A stretch of DNA of 64,000 bases from Serripes groenlandicus. Its lineage: Eukaryota > Mollusca > Bivalvia > Cardiida > Cardiidae. Both the position numbers and the translations under genes were made by a program. The DNA lies in contig JASEVX010000342.1 in NCBI GenBank assembly GCA_031761405.1, forward strand, positions 62,001 through 126,000, in the 5' to 3' direction. The notes under the pieces are model-generated. The model was not told where the DNA came from. It did no database searches and saw nothing but the letters and a program-made list of their open reading frames with translations. Below are positions 1 through 12,197 of this stretch, in pieces (position 1 is the stretch's first letter; the number at the start of each line of letters is the position of its first letter).

Positions 1-445
1 TAGGGTATAGATAGTGTTGTCTTTGAATTAATTGACACATATTGTTAGGGTATAAATAGTGTTGTCTTTGACTTAATTGACACAGACTGGTAGGGTATAA
101 ATAGTGTTCTCTTTGAATTAATTGACACAGAATAGTAGGGTACAAATAGTGTTGTCTTTGAATTAATTGACACAGAATGGTGGGGTATTGTCTTTGAATT
201 AATTGACACAGAATGGTAGGATCTAAATAGTGTTGCCTTTGAATTAATTGACACATAATATTAGGGTATTGTCTTTTAATTAATTGACAGAGAATGGTAT
301 GTTTTTAATTGTGTTGTCTTTGAATTAATTGACAGAGTATGGTAGTGTCTAAATGGTGTTGTATTTGAATTATTTAACACAGAATTGTAGGTTCTAAAGA
401 GTGATGTCTTTGAAATAATCGACAACAGCATGGTACGGTATTGTC
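1..445. repeat. 45-bp tandem repeat (about 10 units)
   Basis: About ten degenerate units built on 'tctttgaattaattgacacag' alternate with 'tggtagggtataaatagtgt'. The anchor 'gaattaattgaca' recurs at 25, 70, 115, 160, 196, 241, 277, 322, 367 and 412. That gives a 45-bp period, with two 36-bp units that lack 'taaatagtgt'. Because 45 and 36 are multiples of three, the minus strand stays open as a repeated 15-residue peptide. I regard this as satellite DNA, not a gene. The array continues off the left edge. Confidence 0.9.
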
Positions 446-694
446 CTTGGGTCAAACTAGTCTACACTCACGAACTTTAATTTACCGTGTTATCAATAAT
501 ATACTTAAACCTTTCTGTTAGCGTTTGTTCTTTCCACTTTCGATTGCGATCTGTGAAATCGAATCATTTTATTTTACTTGAACATATGTCACTTTCGGCA
601 GATTCGCTCTCCCGGTATTGGTGCTGGTAAACTTCCTTTGTAGTACCGGTCAACTAGAGAACAAGTCCATATAGACACACTGGAGTTAAACATT
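446..694. other. no recognisable feature
   Basis: AT-rich sequence between the satellite and the first SINE fragment. No coding or repeat signal was recognised. Confidence 0.5.
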
Positions 695-800
695 GGGGAT
701 ACTATTATGCCGTTGTCAACAGTGTTTCAGTTATATCATGGTGATCAGTTCACCTATCAATGAGGTCGTCTCGCACCAATACTTTTCTAATCATTTGTCA
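695..800 (-). mobile_element. SINE core fragment, antisense
   Basis: The sequence 'tatgccgttgtcaacag' followed by 'ttatatcatggtgatcagttc' is the reverse complement of the SINE core seen elsewhere in the window (accession-type wording 'gaactg..cgccatgatataac..gttgaaagcggcgttaaac'). The tRNA-like head is missing, so this is a fragment. Copies at 59222-59485 and 60290-60480 carry the same core. Confidence 0.6.
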
Positions 801-1257
801 ATATTCCTGATCTGTCCTTTATCGGAAGACGAATACCGCTTTTCATTTTGCATTTTCACTGTAACGTATAAATTGCCAAGTTAGGGTTTGAATTTAGTGG
901 TCTTGTTTAAAGAGCTCGTGTATTTCCCAAATTATGTAGTTTACACAAATATCTGTTTATATATTTGTTTAATTTGATTTGTTTTTAGGCCGCATTCAAC
1001 ATTAGTATAGTTATATCACGTCATCATTTGGATTATGCATGCTTCTTGAGTAAACAAACCAGTTCTAGGCTAGAACATATGCCCAACCCTTTGGTGCTCA
1101 ACCATTACCGCCGCAACTGATGACCGAACCAGGTTCACATCCCCGACACTAACAACACGGACACGGAGGATTCCCTGTTAATGTTTGACAGACACAAATA
1201 TGCGTTCAATAACAGAGTTAGGGTTGGTGTACAGCATGCAGCATGTTACATGCATGG

Positions 1258-1470
1258 CGTTTGGAAGTAAGTGGTGCAGTGGTAGAAAGTCGGCCTCTCA
1301 CCTCACATGTCCTGTGTTGGAATCTCGTGATGAGCAGGTGTCTTTAGGTTATGTCCACATACACAGCGCGAGTACTGGCTACGTCTCCGGAAGCAGACGT
1401 CGAGCGTGATCAATGTAAACTGAAAGCGTATTTCACAATCAGTACATCATATATATGTTTCAACTCAACA
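1258..1470 (+). mobile_element. SINE fragment with tRNA-like head
   Basis: A tRNA-like A-box region, 'gtggtgcagtggtagaaag', is followed about 35 bases later by a decayed B-box, 'tggaatctcgtga'. This matches the heads of the other SINEs here. The body decays quickly after 1420. The short overlapping reading frames are not supported as genes. Confidence 0.55.
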
Positions 1471-1560
1471 CTTCTACCGTTTCCTTGTATAGAGTGTCGA
1501 TTACAAGACATATGGGCCTTAGTTTCATGCCTCATAGGCTAAAATCTGATACTTAAAATG

Positions 1561-2690
1561 GGATCTTAGTGGTGTGTTATTTATATTGTGCTGGGGCTGT
1601 GCGGATAGGATGCTATACTTACGTAACTGTCTATACAAATAAACTGGAAGTATACTGGTATTTAACACCATTATGTATAATGTGAACATAAGCGTTTACT
1701 ATGAACACATTCAACGTCTAAATTATGGATTAACTTGTATTCAAACTGAATGTAGATACATGTATAAGTACAAGTAATAACGCCGACTGAACAGTCTCTT
1801 TACTGCTGGCTGCTCAAAAGGATAAATGTATTTTGAAAGTCTTGGAAATGGATGTGGTCTCTCACAAATACAAAATTGTGCAAGTTCATTTTTAAAAAAA
1901 AATCAAGTTTTAAAATGTTCAACCACGATAAAAGCGCGAATGTTTTTCCGAGAGAATGATTCTATAAAGCATTCGGACGAGATAAATCATTAAAAGAAAA
2001 ACATGAACACGAAAGACAAACAGTTTAGACTTTGGTGTATGCAAGGATGGATATGCCGTCTAAAACCTATGAGTTCATGTAAGACGCTGTTTGTATCATA
2101 CAACTGCAACATAATCAAACGCTGTTTGTGCTGCCAAAGCAGGCAGCTGTAAACACTCGTCATATTACAATAAAGGAGGTTGTTTAACACACCGGTTGTT
2201 AAATACAATTAAATCCTAACCAGGTTAGTAAGTATTTAAATGTGCAAAGAAATATGATGATGAAATAGGGATTAAACCAAAACAATATTGGGCTGATGAC
2301 GAATATACGGAAGATTAATATGACCGGTATAGGTTCAAATCGGACGTACCAATTTATTCCGATAGTGTTTAGTTTAAATCTAAATGGGCTTAGCTGTCCA
2401 CCTGCGTTATCTTCGTCCTACTTTACGGCATATCACATTGTGTTAGTGTTCAGTTTAATCAATATACCTTGAAAATACAGGTTATAGGGCTAGTAAACTA
2501 CTGGTTAGAAACGAAAACTTTCTGGCTCATTATGAGTAATTTCACCCTTTGCTACAACACTTTTCAAAAATCGTCTGGTACAGATATGTCAAAAGGCGTC
2601 TGCATTTAGGAAAGGGGGGTTAGATGTATTACAACTCACTATCCCGGCGAGACTTTCGCAACTTGCTTTTATTCCTACATAATGAAAAGT
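1561..2690. other. no recognisable feature
   Basis: AT-rich stretch with only short chance frames. I found no splice-bounded exon, tandem array or terminal repeat. Confidence 0.45.
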
Positions 2691-2860
2691 GAACAAACAA
2701 GATAACGTTATCATGATCTAGCCACAAAGTCAATGTTTTACTGAGGAAGTTTGCCGTATATCTCTTGGTAGGCGAACAAACAAGATGACGTAAGCATGAT
2801 TTAGCCACAAAGTCAATGTTCTACTGAGAAAGTTAGCCCTATATCTCTTGATAGGCGAAC
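2691..2860. repeat. 83-bp tandem duplication
   Basis: Two units start at 'gaacaaacaagat' (2691 and 2774), and a third start, 'gaacaatga', begins at 2857. The units share 'agccacaaagtcaatgtt' and 'tatatctcttg' with a few substitutions. Non-coding. Confidence 0.85.
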
Positions 2861-3430
2861 AATGATCTTATACATAAATGATCTCAATGTCGTCAGCTGC
2901 AGATTTCTTGTATATGGGAAAGAGTTAACAGTGTCTACAATGTTAATGTTTACATAATTTACTTTATGATGTGCCTGTACATTGTCCGGTGGAAATACAT
3001 CCAGATTGACATGCGCAGTTCAGACACGAGGGATTAAAATTCCGTATCTAAAGGCGGTGAAAATACAAGATTGTTACGTCAGACAGTGTGCGGACTACTT
3101 TCAGCGAGGTTACCTTTTTTAATCTGCGCTACGTAGTAAAATATGCAGACAACCAGTACTATTTAGGAAAATAGTTTATATTGTATGTATCGAAAACCTA
3201 GCGTCAAATTTATTAAAGACCGCATATAAAGATTACGTTTTTTTTTCTCCCACAAAACAATGGAAATTTAATTTGATAATGTTATTGTGTAGCATACTTT
3301 CAAGGGGCGTGGCCGAAGTATTGTAGTAAATATTCATCCGCTATTCTATTTTCATTTCAAGATTACAAAATGGTTTCCCCAATAAAAAGTAGTTCTTTCG
3401 CTCTTCATAGATCGTAGGTATATAATAAAA
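2861..3430. other. no recognisable feature
   Basis: AT-rich sequence, including a T-run near 3240. No exon or mobile-element end was recognised. Confidence 0.4.
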
Positions 3431-3593
3431 GGAATATTATGTTGCAGGAGCGATAAAGGTGTTTCTATTGCACGACTCGTAGCGTGGGACAATCCAAATA
3501 TTACTCGACCTTCGGTCTTGTAGGCTATCGATTTTTCCACGCTACTTGTAGTGCAATACGAACCCTTTTATCGCTCCCGCAACGTAATATTCC
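3431..3593. mobile_element. foldback (MITE-like) element with 57-bp arms
   Basis: The left arm (3431-3487, beginning 'ggaatattatgttgcagga') is the near-perfect reverse complement of the right arm (3537-3593, ending 'cgcaacgtaatattcc'). About 49 bases separate them. There is no coding capacity. This layout is typical of foldback or MITE insertions. The superfamily and target duplication could not be fixed. Confidence 0.8.
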
Positions 3594-4074
3594 GTATGTA
3601 TTCAACAAAGACTATAAATAGCATATCAAGGACTGGTTCATTATGTTTAAACAGTAGAACTTTAACGTTGTGTTAACCTGATAAAGACGGCCTTTGATGC
3701 CTATGCAAAACGAGGACTTTTACAGGACAATCATGCATTGATCAAAAGTGCAATTTCTCAGGTTTCTTCAATATTGTAAACTCAAAGGTCAGTCTTTAAA
3801 TAAATAAATGTATTTACTTTACTGTGTTTACTCATGTGTCCTCTATATAAACTGCACAATAAAAAAAGTGTTAAATCAGTTCACGTTGTCATGATTTCTT
3901 TATTCTTATCTGACTATGCCCCCTTGTTCTGATACTCAATGTAGTTGACGCTTCTGTAGCAGACGACTTTTGTAAACATACAAATAATGCACATTGGAAA
4001 CCATGGCAAAACTAACGATTTCTTTTTTTTCCGAAATCGCATCGGTGGTGTGGAAGTAGCGCGTTCGCATCATT

Positions 4075-4330
4075 GGTGTAGAAGAAGACGTCGGTGGTGT
4101 ATTATTAGAGCATCCGCTTCGGGATCTAAAGATTCCAGGTTCGATCATCGGTTAGATCAATCAGATGGTAATGCCTTCCTTCTTTGGCGCTCAGTAGAGT
4201 GGGGTTAACATAATTACTGACTCGTTTGTGTTCGGATAACTGAAACAGTAAAACTGGTATCTTACTGACGATATGCCGTGATATAATTGGGGAATAACGT
4301 TTAAAGTGGCGTTTTCCACAGATGATTAAA
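4075..4330 (+). mobile_element. tRNA-headed SINE
   Basis: An A-box-like 'tattattagagcatccgc' is followed by the B-box 'aggttcgatcat', then a body ending 'gccgtgatataattg' and 'aaagtggcgtttt'. The same order (head, 'gccttcc..tggcgctcag', 'ggataa.tg..acagta..actggta', 'gtgatataa', 'ggcgttt') occurs at 8205-8450, so the two form one family. The downstream half has been tandemly duplicated (see 4217-4754). Confidence 0.75.
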
Positions 4331-4754
4331 CAAACAGACGACATTAACACTTTAAACATGAAGTAAAAGTTTAAGGTTTTCGGATTGTACTTAACCCTAT
4401 ATCCCATGTACAATACATATTCATGTTGGCTCTGAAAACAGATCAAAAATGAATGTATACTTATTGAAAAATAAGTTAAAACTAGCTGACTCGTTTGTGT
4501 TCGGATAACTGAAACAGTAAAACTGGTATCTTACTGACGATATGCCGTGATATAATTGGGGAATAACGTTTAAAGTGGCGTTTTCCACAGATGATTAAAC
4601 AAACAGACGACATTGACACTTTAAACATGAAGTAACAGTTTAAGGTTTTCGGATTGTACTTAACCCTATATCCCATGTACAATACATATTCATGTTGGCT
4701 CTGAAAACAGATCAAAAATGAATGTATACTTATTGAAAAATAAGTTAAAACTAG
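4217..4754. repeat. 269-bp tandem duplication
   Basis: Bases 4217-4485 and 4486-4754 are almost identical, with 'ctgactcgtttgtgttcgg' at the start and 'aagttaaaactag' at the end of each. The unit contains the SINE 3' body plus single-copy flank. The duplication therefore followed the SINE insertion. The few differences, such as 'attaacac' versus 'attgacac', suggest it is fairly recent. Confidence 0.95.
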
Positions 4755-4904
4755 CTCATTCCTCCTTTAGTAACTTTCGTTTTCGGAAGTCATCTTCTGT
4801 AGAAGCTTTATGATGCATGTGTATGGTATGGTGGAAAGGATGAACAGTCAATGGGTTTAACAAAAAGTTCACCCTTCATAACGAGTAATGTTATGTTATG
4901 ATAA

Positions 4905-6195
4905 TTTATCTTTCCATGTGAGTCGTAGTTGTTTCATGAAAAATAAATTCAACACAATCAAAATGTTTCGTTGAGGCAAAGAGTGAAACGAACAAACAAT
5001 TCACTAAATTTGGTCAAACTTTCACAGAAAATGCCGTGATATTACTGAAAAATATTTAAAAATGGACTAAAACGACATGCAATAAATCAATATAAACTTG
5101 ATGTTTAGATTTAGACAATTTCGTTTTTTAAATTAACTCTTTTTTAATATACAGACACTTTATGACGCCTCTGCACGGACACAATTTAAAAATATTGTGG
5201 AAAAAGAAGACATCGCTCAAATGATGAGCATTCTCCTCTTGTCATAATGTTTTTAATTCTATTCAATAATTAATTTACATTCCAATATATTTACAAAGTC
5301 ATTTACTTCAGATTTTATGTGGGAAAGGGTTAAACAAAGCTCATCACAATTCCTTGTTTAACATATAATATCGAAAAAGTTGATTCTAACGATAATCGTC
5401 TGATTGAGAAAGTGCTCATAAATAGCCAAACAATTTGTTTACCCCTCGCTTTCCCAAATACAAAAGAAATTGCAGCAGATGACGTTGAAAAAAACCCATA
5501 TGCAATTCTATGGAACATTTCTTTAACAGAAACTTTTAAATACATAAATACATAACAAAATATTGTGGCAGGAGAAGAAATAGCTCATATTGAGCAATAG
5601 CTTCTTCTGTCACAATGTCTTTGAAATGTGTCTGTTGCAAAAGCGTCAAAAGACATCTATATCTGATACATACATATGATGATATCTGACTTATGTTTTG
5701 AAACTAATATGCCGCTACAAATATATAAAATAATTATAAGCTATTGTAAGACCTATAATGTTTGTTTACTCAAGTTTGTAGACATTGAACATGTCACCTG
5801 AAGAATAACTACTGACATACAGTGTTTTGTCTGTGTTGTTATATAACACTGTCCGTGGACCTGTTAAACCATCTTTCTTTTCTAAAACGATACGTACGGG
5901 TGTACACGTCGGTGTTATTTGATGTATGGTGTGTGACCACCACCCCGCCACATAAATACTATCATCATCTCCCAGTGTCAGACCTCTTGGATACCTCAAC
6001 TTGTCATCTTTATATATATTACGCACTTTACCTCCATATTCAAACTTGTTACTGTCTTCTGTGTCCTGTCTGAAACATGCATTATATCCCCGTCACTATT
6101 CACTGTAATGTAATTTGGACATTTAAACAGGTTCTGTCCTTTAGCATTGTGTTTGAAAGTTTGAAGAACTTTCCCCTTATGATTAAGGATTTTTC
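4905..6195. repeat. duplicated block, paralogous to 61495-62640
   Basis: The order here is 'ccatgtgagtcgta', 'ggcaaagagtgaaacgaa', 'gccgtgatattactga', a TTAA MITE, 'agctcatcacaattcc', 'gataatcgtctgattgagaaa', then the 3' end of an NHL-repeat gene. The same order and orientation appear at 61495-62640. Homology stops inside the gene at about 6195. This block is therefore a truncated copy of the right-edge locus, or both derive from a common ancestor. Confidence 0.8.
5133..5333. mobile_element. palindromic TTAA MITE
   Basis: Bounded by TTAA at 5133-5136 and 5330-5333. It has decayed CCCTTTCCCACATA-type ends and a central inverted repeat ('aaaagaagacatcgctc' against 'gagcattctcctcttgtcat'). It belongs to the abundant family described at 26618-26829. 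The paralogous block at 61.7 kb carries the same insertion, so it predates the duplication. Confidence 0.8.
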
Positions 6196-6200
6196 TGTGA
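5763..6200 (-). pseudogene. 3' fragment of a TRIM/NHL-repeat gene
   Basis: The minus strand encodes about 145 residues matching the C-terminal end of the NHL gene at 62203-63061, including 'KVLQTFKHN', 'YITVNS.GD.M.VSD', 'GLTLGDDDSIYVAG' and 'HQITPTCTPVRIVL', and ends in a stop at 5766. One base is missing near 6030 ('atggaggtaaag' here, 'atggacgggaaag' in the other copy). This splits the frame in two. There is no upstream B-box or coiled-coil exon; homology ends at about 6195, inside an NHL blade. It is a truncated non-functional copy. In its family the NHL propeller binds protein or RNA partners next to a RING/B-box module. Confidence 0.8.
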
Positions 6201-6783
6201 CATACCTGTAATAATATATATCCCATAAACAGCATAATTGTATAATTCATAACACCAGATAAACACGCGTATTGCGTATATGTGCTTTAATGAGTTAGTT
6301 GCATAACAGTTGACTTGACTGTGTACATTTAAAGTGTAATTGTTGAAAACTAAATTTTAGACATTATGGGAAAAAGGAGAAATTATCCGTATTTTAATAT
6401 TTATATTTATTCGTCACTATGGTTCAAAAGTCGTCTGCTTATTATATACATGTACTTCAAGAAGCGTGTACTCTTTGACTCGTGAACATTGTGGCTAAAG
6501 GTGATTTGTTGACGCAATTTCTCCTTTTGCCATAGTGAATTCAAATGTGGTCTATTCAATATGCGTTAAAACATATATATTTGTGAAAAAGGGTTGATAA
6601 TGTTTCTTGGAACCGTCTGTTACTTATACTCCCCCCGTGTATATGTGGATTCTCAGATATATCTGTGTCGACGATGGCCGCACGTGGTCTGTGTGCAAGT
6701 TTGTTTCACTTTAAAAACTTTACACGGAAATAAAATTACTAATGGTTGTTTTATTTATGGAGCAAGGCGCAAGTATACGTACG

Positions 6784-7046
6784 TTAACCCTTTCCCACAT
6801 ACAACACAAATGCGACAGAGTACTTTGAAAGAATCTTGGCAAAAGTATGTAAAATCTTTTATAATGAAAGTGTAATTACTTGAAAGTTTAATTACTTGAA
6901 AAATTTGAGCAATTTCTCCCTTTTCACAATATTTTCAAACGTCGCCTATTTCTAATATTTATTTTAAATTTAGAGTTTAAATTCTTATAGAGTTTTTTTT
7001 TTTAAATGTGGCAAAAGGAAAACTTTCTCGGTTTGGGAAGGGTTAA
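6784..7046. mobile_element. palindromic TTAA MITE
   Basis: Runs from TTAA-CCCTTTCCCACATACAAC (6784) to GGGAAGGG-TTAA (7046). It has the inner stem 'gagcaatttctcccttttcac'. It is one of the best-preserved ends of the family in the left cluster. Confidence 0.75.
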
Positions 7047-8204
7047 GAAGTTTCTTATAACCCTCTTTGACTAGTGATCCTTCTGGCAAAGGGAGAAATT
7101 GCTTCTTTTGTCGGAATGCTTAACAAAATTGTCTGCTTCGACGTCGTCAAAATGCATCTACATGTGGGAAAAGGTTTAGAAATTTCCTGGCACCCCTGTG
7201 ACTTTTGGTTGACCAATGTTATTCAAGATACAGATATATGAGGATTCCTACAAAGATCAGCGTTTACACAGGTTGCACTTGTTTTGTGTGCTGGATTTTA
7301 AGCGTTACACATTGTACACGGAAATAAGATGTCTAATGATTGGTTTTCTCGTGGCGCAGATCAAGTTACTCTTTCCAACAAATATGCTACAGCCAACTTT
7401 ACAAGCATCTAGAGATAAGTATGGTTAATACCTAAATGAAAGTATTTAAACTTGAAAACATTGTTGCTTAAGGAGGAATTGCTCCTTTTGTCACACTGTT
7501 TCAAGTGCCGTCTTCTGCAAATTCGTCTAAATGCGTCTACGTGTGTGAAAGGGTTAAACAGTTTCCAGGAACCTCCTGTGACCCTTGATCGACCAGTGCA
7601 GTTCCATAAAGTGATGTATGCGGTTCCTCACATTAATTTTTGTCTACACAGTTGGCACGTCCTGTGCGTGCAGGTTTATTTAACTTTACAAACTTTACAC
7701 AGACTGGAAATTACTCATGGTTAGTGTTTATGGGCGTATCTCAATTATACGGACGTTAAAGTTGCACTCTTATAGAAATTCATAAACAAAATAAGTAAAA
7801 TAACAGTTTTTTCCCTTATAAACCTTTATGAGGACATGTTTGATTCTAATTAGACTGTAGTATTAGAAAGCTTTCATATTTTAATTATTTAAATAAAGTT
7901 ATTTTCCCTGCTCGGTAGGTACCTCTTTAAAGGTTGGTGTCTAATACAAACATTCGGGGGGGGGGGGGAATAAAGTGTACACACGTCAACTGTTATAAAA
8001 ATAACTCAGTTCATGGAAGCACAGATACACAATAAGTGTGTTTATCTAGTGTTAAAGCATCATACAATTATGCTGTGTGTGGGATATAGATGATGTCAGG
8101 TATTGTCATAGAAAACTAACATTCTCTTATTTCCTTGTGACATACCTTAAATCATCTTATAAACAGCATAATTAGTTTAGCACTAGATAAACATTTACTT
8201 GACC

Positions 8205-8450
8205 GCCTCGATGATGTTGTGGTAGAGCGTCCACCTCGGTTGCGGGCAGTCACAGGTTTGATCCCTTGCCGGGTCATACCACATTAAAATTCATAGTAAA
8301 GCTGCCTTCCGTGGCGCTGAGGGTCGTTGGGTTAGCATTACGACTGATTGGCTGATGTCAGGATAAATAGACCAGTAGCACTGGTAACTTACCCAGAAAA
8401 CTACGTGATATAACATAAAACATGTTGAAAGCGGAGTTTAACACAAAACA
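8205..8450 (+). mobile_element. tRNA-headed SINE
   Basis: A-box-like 'gttgtggtagagcgtccacc' and B-box 'ggtttgatccc' are spaced as in a tRNA. The body follows with 'gccttccgtggcgctgaggg', 'cactggtaacttac', 'gtgatataa' and 'ttgaaagcggagtttaac'. It belongs to the same family as 4075-4330 and is close to full length. No target duplication was recognised. Confidence 0.8.
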
Positions 8451-11400
8451 ATAAACATTTAATTATTGCGTATGTAATTTCAGGTATGTTACAGAAAACT
8501 ATGGAAACAAGATAATGTTAGTTGTCTGTGACTTTCCATAAACAGCATTTATATTACTTTAAAAGCACTAGATACACATACTTATTGTGTATACAGTGTA
8601 TATGCCTCATTGAACTGAGTGTGTTTTTATAACAGTTATGTACATTTTATCTCAACACGGTTTGTATATGACATCCAACCTTTAAATACATTCCGGAATG
8701 AAAATGTACATGAACGACTCCGTTTTTAAAATCCTGAAATCTTGGAGAAAAGTATAGTTTGTGAGTGTGGGCTCTTGGGTAACATGTTTGTGGTTAATCC
8801 CAAACCCATTCAGCTTCTTACTTTTAAAAAAATCGATTTCAACGTTTTTTACATGAGTTTTCTTCCCTCCGGATAGAAATGCCACTATAACCATCACTCA
8901 GCGTTACGACAACTTTGAATATAACAAAGTAAAAATGTGGAAAATAGCTATAAATGAAAGAGTGATTGTTGAACGAAATGAAAACATTGTGGCAAAAAGA
9001 GAAATTACCTTTTTTGCTTGTACTGAAACCCTTTCCCACACACCTCAAGTTTAAACAAGGCGACCTTAAAAAAATAACTTGAACAAAAGTATCCTATATA
9101 TCTTTAAATGGAAATATAATTACTGGAAATGTGTTATGAAAGGAGAAATTTACCGTGGTGACCATTTCTCCTTTTATTTTAATGTTTTCGATAGTCGAAT
9201 GTTTGAAAATATCTATCGTTGAAAGTTTAAATAACACTTAATAGATGGAAACATTGTGACAAAATGAAAAAAATGTTTATTTTTAGCGTTTTCTTCATTT
9301 GTCTCAATGTTTTTCAAAAGTCGTCTGATGTAAAGGAGTCAAAATGCATGTGGAAAAGGGTGTAAAAGGGTGTAAACGTTTCTTGGAAACCTCTTTGATT
9401 CTATAGATCGAGATAGTGATCTATGTCGTCACTTTTGCACGTGCTTTGTGTGCATGTTTATTAGCCTTTACAAACTTTACACAGAAAGAAAATTACTACT
9501 ATTGTCTTTCTTTGAGCGCAGCTTAAGTATACGTACCTGAACAGTTTCCCACATACACCAAATCAGCGCTAGACGACTTTAAAAGAAGTGTGACAAAAGG
9601 GAGAAAACCGCTATAAATGTTGAAAATATATAATAACTAAAGTATAATTACTGAACAAATTAATTTAAAACATTGTGGCAAAAGGAAAATATTATTGGTT
9701 TGGAACATGTGTCCATTCGTCACAAGGGTTTAAAAGTCAGCTGCTTCATATACATCAAGAAGCGTATACATATATGTAAGTGTTGAAAGATTTCTTGTTT
9801 TAGCAATTTCTCCTTTTTTCACAATGAATTCAAATGTCGTCTATTCAACATGCGTTGAAAATAGTCTACGTGTGGAAAAGGGTTAAGATACGTTAACATG
9901 TGGCAAATAGTTAATCAGTTAATCAGTTTATTAAAACCATCTATGACTCATGACCAATGTGGAAAAAGGAGGTTTTGTTCATTTTGTCACAATGTTTTAA
10001 TAATCGTCTTTTTCAAATTCGTCAACAAGCGTCTAAATGTGAGGAAGGATTTATACTTTTCTTGGAACCGTGAATCATGATCGACCAGTGTAGACCTAGA
10101 TGCAGCTATATGCAGATTCTCACATAAATCTGTGTCTACGCTGGCTGGCTGCAAGTGCTCTCCGTGCAGGTTCATTTGGCTTTACACCCTTTACACGGAA
10201 ATCAATTTACAAATGGTTTCTTCACGGAACGCAGTTCAAGTTCAAGTATACGTACGTTAACCCTTTCACATATAAAAAAAAATATGCGACAGAGTACTTT
10301 GAAGTTAATTAAGTTTTATTCAAAATATCACCAGAAGGCCATAGCCCCATGTGGTTATTAAAGCATACAACAGTGAAACATACGCAATAATACAACACAA
10401 TAATGATATATACAATTCATTACATATACACACTTGTTTATATATACCTAACTACATACATATAAACATGCTTGTATGCAAGCAAGACACAAGATGCAAA
10501 CTGAATTTACTATAATACAAACAAATAACAAAACAAATATAGAGATATAACACCTATTTCGACCAATCGTGTCCGAAAGGAAAAGACAAGTTTAGGTGTT
10601 CTTATAAATGCAGTGCAAAAGTAAAATTATAATTTAATAATTAATCTGTTTAAATTTACCCTCACAATCAATTATATACATGTGTATCCCTTATATACAA
10701 TTGTTGCCTTATATCAGCCTCCAAAATGAAACGAAATTCATCTTCTATCAACTTACATGAAAAGCAAACCCTTTCACAAATTGGCTTACTAATTGTTTTT
10801 TTTGGAAATTCTCTTAGAATGAAAGTATAATTACTTGAAAAGAGTTTTAAATATTTTGGCAAAAAGAGAAATCCTTCAATTTGAGCAATTTCTCCTTGTT
10901 CACAATGTTTTCAAACGTCTCCTATTTCGCATCTTTTTCAATATTTAGAGTTTAAATTCTATAAAACATATTTCATGAATGTGGCAAGGGGAAAACTTGC
11001 TCGTATTGAAATGGGTTGGAGAAATTGCTTCCTTCAGAATGTTTTCAAAAATTGTCTGCTTCAGAGTCGTCAAAATGTGTCTAAATGTGGGAAAAGGTTT
11101 AGAAGAACATTGACACCCTCTTTGACTCTTGGTTGCCCAATGTAGTTCCAGATACAGATCTACGTGGATTACTACATATATAAGCGTTTTACACAGGTCG
11201 TACGTGCTTTGTATGCAGGTTTATTTAGCTTTACAAACTTTACACGGAAATGAAATATCTAATGATTGGTTTCCCACAAATATGCCACAGTCGACTTCGA
11301 AAAAACATTTTGACAGAGTTATGGAAAATACTTAAATGCAAGTATAATTACTTGAACAAATATTAAAAACGTTGTGATAAAAGAAGACAATACAATTGTC

Positions 11401-11599
11401 TATTTAGTCACACTGCTTTCAATAGTCGACTGCTTCAAATTCGACAAAAGTCGTCTACATATTGGAAAGGGTTAAGGATTTTCTTGGAAGTTTCTGTGAC
11501 TTAAGCTCGAACTGTGCAATCCCATATAGTGATATATGCATTGATCTTCGGTTACACAGGTGGCACGTGCTTCGTGTGCTTCATTTAATCGAAGGTATA

Positions 11600-12197
11600 C
11601 AAACGTCTACATGGTGTATCCAAGGAAACAAGGCGTCATTAATACATCGTTTGTCTTACAGTTGGAAGGGAAATCCGCGCCATAAACCACAGTCGTGCGA
11701 TTTTCATTTGAGAACAAAATTGGGAAAAAAAAACACAGTACCTCATGAAGATGATACAAATAGTCTGTCTATATGATCCTATACTGAAATAATAATGCAT
11801 TAATGTAATTGTTTGAGATAATTTGGAGAATCCAACACAGGACCGTGTACAACATGTATAAATAACATCTCTTTATGGTATTAATAAAAACGCGTTATTA
11901 TTATACAATATTAACCATATAGAGGCTATTTATAGAAACACGGTGCTGGGAGGGATTCCCCAAATGTTCTCATATGAAATCTTTACGGTCATTATTATTA
12001 TAGCATATGGGCAATATAGAGAGACTATTTGTAGTATCTAGACGAGGTAGTGTCTGTTTTTTTCCCATTTCTTTTATCAAATAAAAACACTTGGACGCCT
12101 GTGCATAAACTACCGACAGCCAATAGATTTAAGAAATTAAAATGTTCGTAGTCGTAGGCATTTCCAGATAATGCCCCCATTGTATCATTGTATCATT
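11600..12197. other. intergenic, downstream of the methyltransferase gene
   Basis: This AT-rich stretch should include the 3' UTR of the minus-strand gene that ends at 12198. I could not place a polyadenylation signal with confidence. Two similar motifs ('gttattattata..accatatagag' and 'attattattatagcatatggg') near 11900 and 11995 look like a decayed local duplication. Confidence 0.4.

Larger units (their letters stand above)
6595..11600. repeat. composite repeat cluster (about 190-bp block alternating with TTAA MITEs)
   Basis: A conserved block recurs at about 6595-6790, 7190-7370, 7560-7760, 9375-9545, 10060-10262, 11100-11275 and 11480-11590. It contains 'gtgtgcaggtttattt', 'actttacaaactttacacgg' and 'aagtatacgtacgttaaccc'. 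Several copies end directly in a TTAA MITE, and MITE halves with 'gagaaattgctc' stems fill the gaps. Small frames reading 'VLCVQVYLTLQTLHG' appear in each block only because the DNA repeats. I see no host exon. A 13-base G-run lies near 7958. Confidence 0.75.

Noticed and set aside
1..445. CRISPR array
   Set aside because: Units are contiguous with no unique spacers, and the window is eukaryotic.
6594..11335. Several short frames sharing 'VLCVQVYLTLQTLHG'
   Set aside because: They match only because the underlying DNA block is repeated; starts, ends and frames differ between copies.
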